Below are positions 59,396 through 64,000 of a stretch of 64,000 bases of DNA, in pieces (the first letter of the stretch is position 1; every line of letters starts with the position of its first letter). Under the pieces are notes generated by a model. That model saw only the letters and a program-made list of their open reading frames with translations, made no database searches and was not told where the DNA came from. Source of the stretch: Bacteroidales bacterium (GTDB lineage: Bacteria > Bacteroidota > Bacteroidia > Bacteroidales > Paludibacteraceae); assembly GCA_015061165.1 (NCBI GenBank), contig SUXC01000009.1, positions 48,211 to 112,210 on the forward strand, given 5' to 3'. Position numbers and translations under genes: made by a program.

Positions 59396-62300
59396 ATGAA
59401 AAAGTTTTATTTCTTTTTATTAGCAATTTTGCTATGTAGCACTTCACTGAAGGCTGCGCCCTACGGTTTGCTTATCAACGGAACAACCAAATTAGAAGCA
59501 ACCGCATTATCTGAAAAAGATTTTAATGATCGTGAGCAATTTCTTGTTTCCTGTGTAGCATTAAATCAAGGCGACAAAGTGCAATTACACGACTTTGGCA
59601 ATGGTGCATCATGGATGTGCGCTATTGACCCATACGGTGAGTACCAAAAATTCACAAAAGGTACAGACCACTTGATTTGCAATGCAGCTGGTTCGTATGA
59701 TTTTTACATCAAACTCAAATACGAGGATGATATGCTCTATATCGGTCCTGGACAAAACTGTGGTACAACGCCTACTCCAGACCCAAATGCCACATACTAT
59801 GTGACAGGTACTGCGGAGCTCGTAGGAGCAGACAAAGCATGGAGCGAAAAAGCAATTGCCATGACCAAAAACGCAGATAACACGTTTACTCACACCTTTA
59901 GCGAATTAGAAGCAGGCACAGTATATCGCATGAAGATTACCAATGGTACTTGGGATTCCAACTGGGGCTTCAGTGCTGTACAAAACGCACCTACTGGTGT
60001 AGTGGGCGATACCGATGGCAATATCGTATTCGAATTGGCGGAAAAAGGCAATGTAGATGTCAGTTTCAATGGTGTAAATATCATATTACAGGGCAACTTT
60101 ACGGATGAAGAACCAATTAAACCTATACATGGTGCTTCTGTTCCTTCAGAATGTGAGGACGTAATGCTACAAGCGTTTTACTACGACTCGTACCAAGACG
60201 GTGCGCCTGGTGATGTGGTGATCAATGGAACCACTAAATTAGGAAACACAAAATGGGAAACCCTATTGAACCTATCAGGCGAAATAGGAACATATTTTGA
60301 CCTTGTATGGTTGCCACCATCGGGCAAATCAGAAGGTGGAACAGGCTATCACCAAACCCAATACAGCAACCAAAATTCGGCATGGGGAACACAAGCCGAA
60401 TTGCTGGAATTTATTAATCGTATGCACGCTGCTAACACCAAAGTGGTAGCTGACATCGTCATCAACCACGCGGGTAGCAAATCCTCTTGGTGTGACTTCT
60501 ACACACAATACTTTGGTGAATATGGCACATTCGAGCCAGATGCTTCTTGGATATGCCGCACTGATGAAGTTAATAGTAATCCCGAGGCTGGCGAATGTAA
60601 GGGAAAAGCTACTGGAAATGATGACGGTGGCTACAATATGCAAGACAACTACGCTTCTGCACGCGACTGGGCACACGCAAAACCAGAAGTGCAAGAAATG
60701 ATGAAAGCATACCTCAAATGGATGAAGGATGTGATTGGCTTTGATGGTTGGCGCTATGACTACGCACAAGGATTCAAAGGCAAATATATTGACATGTACA
60801 ATAGCGCAGCAGCGAACTACTTCTCAGTAGTAGAGTTTTGGAACGGAGATATAAATAATATCAAAAGCTACCTCAACGATGTCAATTGGAATACATTGGC
60901 ATTTGACTTTGGTACCAAATATTCGGCTATTCAGGGCATCGCAGATGGAGACTATGGCAAATGCAAAGGCTCTGGACTCTTAGGAGCAGGACTCAGCAAG
61001 TATGCTGTGACGTTCGTAGATAGCCATGACACCTATTTTGGATGTAAAAATGGTCGCGATAACCAAGATGAGATTGGTGGTTGTGGTAAATCCATGGAAG
61101 ACTACAACAAAGATCGCGTTCTCGGTGCCAACGCGTTTATCCTTTCTATGCCAGGTGTACCATGTGTATTCTATCCTCATTGGGCAAAATACAAAGATGC
61201 TATTGGTAAGATGGTATTGGCGCGTAAGGCTGCGGGTGTGCACTCTGAATCTAAAGTCAGTGATGAAGCAGGAAATGGCTACTATAAATCTACTATCACA
61301 GGACATCACGGTTCTATTCGTCTTTTGTTAGGTCCTAATAGCGGTTTCAACACTACTCCACAAGGCTACACATTGGCATACAAAGGAAGTAATTTTGCGA
61401 TGTATTATACTACGACCCAACCAGAAGTGCCTGTATTAAGTATCACTCCTTCTGCAACCTATAAAACAGAAACTTATACTGTGGAAATGAGTGCTATCGC
61501 TCTAAGCGGAACTCCAACCATTTATTATACAATTGATGGCTCAGATCCAACAACTTCAGAAACAAAAATGACTTACACTGGTGCATTTACTATCGAAGGA
61601 ACAGTTTCTGTAAAAGCGTATGCTACACTCAATGGCGTTTCTTCCGCAGTGCAAGAGGCCACCTATACTTATAAAGCACCACAGGCTAAACCCATTACCG
61701 TAAAGTTTATGCCTCCTACGACATGGGATGAGGTTTATCTCTATGCTTGGGACACCAATGGCTCCACCGTTTTAGGAGGTTGGCCTGGTATGGAGTGGAA
61801 AACAAAAGACACAGAAGGCTGGTTGTTCTATACCTTTGACAGCAAATACCGCGAAATAAATATCATCTTCACAAATAATGCTGGCGAACAATCCAATGAT
61901 ATTATTCTTGATGAAGATGCTTGCTATGAATGGAAAGATGGCGCAGAAGCACTAAGCGACCTATGTAGCACAGATATTCCTTTCCAACTTATTGTATCTC
62001 CAGAAGGGAAAGTGTTCAAAACCGATTCATTGGAGATTACCATAACGACAGTGGGCGAACAAGGTATTCCTACTATTTACTACACATTGGATAGCACAGA
62101 TCCTAAAGAATCTTCTACAAGATCTACTTACACTGCTCCTATTGTTATTACACAGGCGACTACGCTCAAAGCATACGCACAAGACGGCGTAATAGAAACA
62201 GAAGTGCAAACTCACGTATATACCTACGAAATGCCACAAGCTACACCGCTTACAATTACTTTCCGTAAACCAGATGAATGGAAAAAAGTAAATCTATACA

Positions 62301-62668
62301 CTTGGAATGAGGGAGGTTCTATCAAATATACAGGCGATTGGCCAGGTAGCGAGATGACAAATACGAACGAAAAGGGTTGGTACTACCATCAGTTTGATGC
62401 TTCGGTAAAAGAAGTAAACTTTATTTTCAACGATGGTACAACACAGTCTGCTGACCTTTGGACGGATGAAGATGTTTGCTACGGTTGGGAAAATAAGAAA
62501 GCAGTAATTATTGATTGCACAGGCACAACAACAGACGTAGAAAATGTAGAAAAAGGAAATATTCCTCTGTTGGATGTTACTCGCCCAATGTATAATATAC
62601 TTGGTCAGCAAGTCAATGCTACATACCAAGGTCTTATCATACAAAACGGACACAAATATCTACAATAA
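59396..62668 (+). CDS. secreted GH13 alpha-amylase with starch-binding modules and type IX secretion tail
   Basis: 1090 residues. Signal peptide MKKFYFFLLAILLCSTSLKA. Residues about 130-240 form a SusE/F-like starch-binding unit (YYVTGTAELVGADKAWSEKA). The GH13 catalytic domain (about 260-680) has VVADIVINHAG, the nucleophile in GFDGWRYDYAQG (about 453), the acid Glu in SVVEFWNGD (about 479) and FVDSHDTYFG. Then come two chitobiase-C-like repeats (TPTIYYTIDGSDPTT, IPTIYYTLDSTDPKE), each followed by a CBM26-like starch-binding unit (TTWDEVYLYAWDTNGS, DEWKKVNLYTWNEGGS). The tail RPMYNILGQQVNATYQGLII is a type A sorting signal. It acts outside the cell on starch; the next gene shares its first module. 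Confidence 0.95.
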   Translation: MKKFYFFLLAILLCSTSLKAAPYGLLINGTTKLEATALSEKDFNDREQFLVSCVALNQGDKVQLHDFGNGASWMCAIDPYGEYQKFTKGTDHLICNAAGSYDFYIKLKYEDDMLYIGPGQNCGTTPTPDPNATYYVTGTAELVGADKAWSEKAIAMTKNADNTFTHTFSELEAGTVYRMKITNGTWDSNWGFSAVQNAPTGVVGDTDGNIVFELAEKGNVDVSFNGVNIILQGNFTDEEPIKPIHGASVPSECEDVMLQAFYYDSYQDGAPGDVVINGTTKLGNTKWETLLNLSGEIGTYFDLVWLPPSGKSEGGTGYHQTQYSNQNSAWGTQAELLEFINRMHAANTKVVADIVINHAGSKSSWCDFYTQYFGEYGTFEPDASWICRTDEVNSNPEAGECKGKATGNDDGGYNMQDNYASARDWAHAKPEVQEMMKAYLKWMKDVIGFDGWRYDYAQGFKGKYIDMYNSAAANYFSVVEFWNGDINNIKSYLNDVNWNTLAFDFGTKYSAIQGIADGDYGKCKGSGLLGAGLSKYAVTFVDSHDTYFGCKNGRDNQDEIGGCGKSMEDYNKDRVLGANAFILSMPGVPCVFYPHWAKYKDAIGKMVLARKAAGVHSESKVSDEAGNGYYKSTITGHHGSIRLLLGPNSGFNTTPQGYTLAYKGSNFAMYYTTTQPEVPVLSITPSATYKTETYTVEMSAIALSGTPTIYYTIDGSDPTTSETKMTYTGAFTIEGTVSVKAYATLNGVSSAVQEATYTYKAPQAKPITVKFMPPTTWDEVYLYAWDTNGSTVLGGWPGMEWKTKDTEGWLFYTFDSKYREINIIFTNNAGEQSNDIILDEDACYEWKDGAEALSDLCSTDIPFQLIVSPEGKVFKTDSLEITITTVGEQGIPTIYYTLDSTDPKESSTRSTYTAPIVITQATTLKAYAQDGVIETEVQTHVYTYEMPQATPLTITFRKPDEWKKVNLYTWNEGGSIKYTGDWPGSEMTNTNEKGWYYHQFDASVKEVNFIFNDGTTQSADLWTDEDVCYGWENKKAVIIDCTGTTTDVENVEKGNIPLLDVTRPMYNILGQQVNATYQGLIIQNGHKYLQ

Positions 62669-62701
62669 TCAACTAAATTATATTATCTAAATCCATTTAT
62701 T

Positions 62702-64000
62702 ATGAGAAAAATCTTTTCTTTATTTGCAGCATTGGCTATGGTTATGTCAATGACTGCAGAAACATGGACCGTAGCAGGTTCACCTGCATCAGTCTTTGGT
62801 ACAGCGTGGGATCCAGCGAACACAGCCAACGTGATGGCTGACCAAGGCGATGGAAACTACAAATGGGAAAAAAGCGATTTAACACTCGCTGCAAGTACTA
62901 TTGAATTCAAAGTAGTTAAAGGTAACGCATGGGGTGAAGAATACCCTGGTGCTAACTACCAATTGAAAATCAACGAGTCTGGTGTTTACACTATCACTAT
63001 CACCTTCAACGAGGGTTCTCATGAGGTAAACGCTGTAGCTACAAAGCAAGGCGCTGCCGAGGTGATTCCTACTATCGCTATCGCAGGTGATATGAATGGT
63101 TGGAACACTACTGCAAACGAATTCGTTATTGCTGACGACAAAAAGACTGCTTCTTTGACCCTCGCACTTGAGGCTATGGATTATGGTTTCAAGATGATCA
63201 TTGCAGGTGGCTGGACAAGTGATGGCAATGTAGTTACTCGCGAGAACAACACCACGGTATTCACAGGTGCTAATAGCGATGCTAACTGCACATTGACTGC
63301 TGATGTTGCTGGCGATTACACCTTTACTTGGACATACGCAACCAACACATTGGAAGTTGCTTATCCAAACGCTGGTGAAAACCCTGGCGACACCACCGTT
63401 ACTCCTGAACCTACACTCGGTCTTACATACAACGTTACCGTTCCAGAAGGTACAAACGCTTGTTACATCGCTGGCGATATGAACACATGGACATTCACTG
63501 AGATGACAAAGGTTGATGACACACACTATACCATCACCATCGATGAGGCGACTTTGGAAATGGGCTACAAATACTGCTCTGGTCCTGATTGGGCATACGT
63601 GGAGAAGAGCGCAGAAGGCGAAGAACTACAAAATCGTGTCTATAGCGAGAATGACGTAGTGGCTGCATGGGCTGCGGTATATGATCCTAACGGTGGAGAG
63701 AACCCAGAACCTAATCCACAAGGTGCATACTATGTTACTGGTAATGCTGAATTGGTTGGAGAAAAAGCGTGGATTGCGGATGCTATCGCTATGACAGAGA
63801 ACGAAGGTGTATATACACACACGTTCGCTGGATTGACCACGGGTGTTACATACCAACTGAAGGTTACCAACGGTACTTGGGAACAAAACTGGGGTTATGA
63901 CGCTGTGTTGGATGCTCCTGCTGCGGTAACGGGAGATACTGATGGAAATGTCGTATTTGAAGTAGCAGAGGCTGGTGATGTTGTTGTTACATTCAATGGC
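62702..64000 (+). CDS. starch-module protein, 3' end outside window
   Basis: I translated from the ATG at 62702 (MRKIFSLFAALAMVMSMTAE), 33 bases after the amylase; the frame is open for all 433 codons to the edge. A signal peptide is followed by several beta-sandwich units: ETWTVAGSPASVFGTAWDPA, then TIAIAGDMNGWNTTANEFVI and NACYIAGDMNTWTFTEM (both like CBM48/AMPK-type glycogen-binding strands) and, from about 345, a SusE/F-like unit YYVTGNAELVGEKAWIADAI that matches the N-terminal unit of the amylase closely. It probably binds starch at the surface or carries another amylase domain beyond the window. Likely co-transcribed with the amylase. Confidence 0.85.
   Translation, partial: MRKIFSLFAALAMVMSMTAETWTVAGSPASVFGTAWDPANTANVMADQGDGNYKWEKSDLTLAASTIEFKVVKGNAWGEEYPGANYQLKINESGVYTITITFNEGSHEVNAVATKQGAAEVIPTIAIAGDMNGWNTTANEFVIADDKKTASLTLALEAMDYGFKMIIAGGWTSDGNVVTRENNTTVFTGANSDANCTLTADVAGDYTFTWTYATNTLEVAYPNAGENPGDTTVTPEPTLGLTYNVTVPEGTNACYIAGDMNTWTFTEMTKVDDTHYTITIDEATLEMGYKYCSGPDWAYVEKSAEGEELQNRVYSENDVVAAWAAVYDPNGGENPEPNPQGAYYVTGNAELVGEKAWIADAIAMTENEGVYTHTFAGLTTGVTYQLKVTNGTWEQNWGYDAVLDAPAAVTGDTDGNVVFEVAEAGDVVVTFNG

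Overview
This window is a chromosomal stretch of a bacterium of the phylum Bacteroidota, most likely a gut-type member of the order Bacteroidales. The evidence is the promoter signature (a -33 TTTG/CTTG/ATTG box, a spacer of exactly 20 bases and a -7 TAnnTTTG box, found here at 15 places), few Shine-Dalgarno sites, and the gene content: BspA-type leucine-rich repeats, FISUMP/SUMF1 proteins, a C10 peptidase and other proteins ending in type IX secretion tails, SusE/F-like starch-binding modules, FloA/NfeD and a TonB receptor with a carboxypeptidase-like N-domain. I cannot place it to genus. There is no rRNA, CRISPR array, integrase or transposase.

Layout. 1-7.4 kb: end of a glycogen branching enzyme, a TonB receptor divergent from a hemerythrin-like/LuxR regulator, an M13 lipoprotein peptidase and a Dabb protein. 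7.4-12.7 kb: direct repeats, tRNA-Pro with a duplicated 3' end, a 1298-residue secreted LRR protein and a candidate structured RNA upstream of it. 12.7-19.8 kb: topA-priA, divergent from nfeD-floA and a nitrilase-type amidase broken by a hairpin insertion. 19.9-33.6 kb: an accessory-looking stretch of mostly unrecognised minus-strand genes: an operon of membrane protein, acidic protein, outer-membrane barrel, ion channel with a novel C-terminal domain, M20-type peptidase and pyroglutamyl peptidase; a GIY-YIG-like protein; an OmpA/TerB/Lys-rich operon; a Fic protein; and a lipoprotein/basic peptide/two-paralog operon. These share RNA-hairpin elements. 33.7-34.1 kb: a second candidate RNA like the first. 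34.3-49.7 kb: protein kinase, small regulator, gamma carbonic anhydrase, tpiA, DoxX-like, DUF1599, C10 peptidase, hisS, waaA, a tryptophanase/tyrosine phenol-lyase and a FISUMP/SUMF1 surface protein. 49.8-59.3 kb: EEP nuclease, broken PIG-L deacetylase, GntP permease with glycerate kinase, ftsK, lolA-like, trxB, tRNA-Phe, trmO. 59.4-64 kb: secreted alpha-amylase and the start of a second starch-module protein.

Two themes stand out. First, the DNA is sprinkled with short degenerate repeat families (units of about 7-11 bases) that lie both between genes and, in frame, inside loops of conserved proteins; priA alone carries three different families. They resemble the STRR heptamers of cyanobacteria. 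Second, two loci each carry a promoter, a 16-codon mini-ORF, a few hundred bases of non-coding sequence and a terminator hairpin, and share several sequence blocks in the same order. These are the best candidates for an undescribed RNA family.
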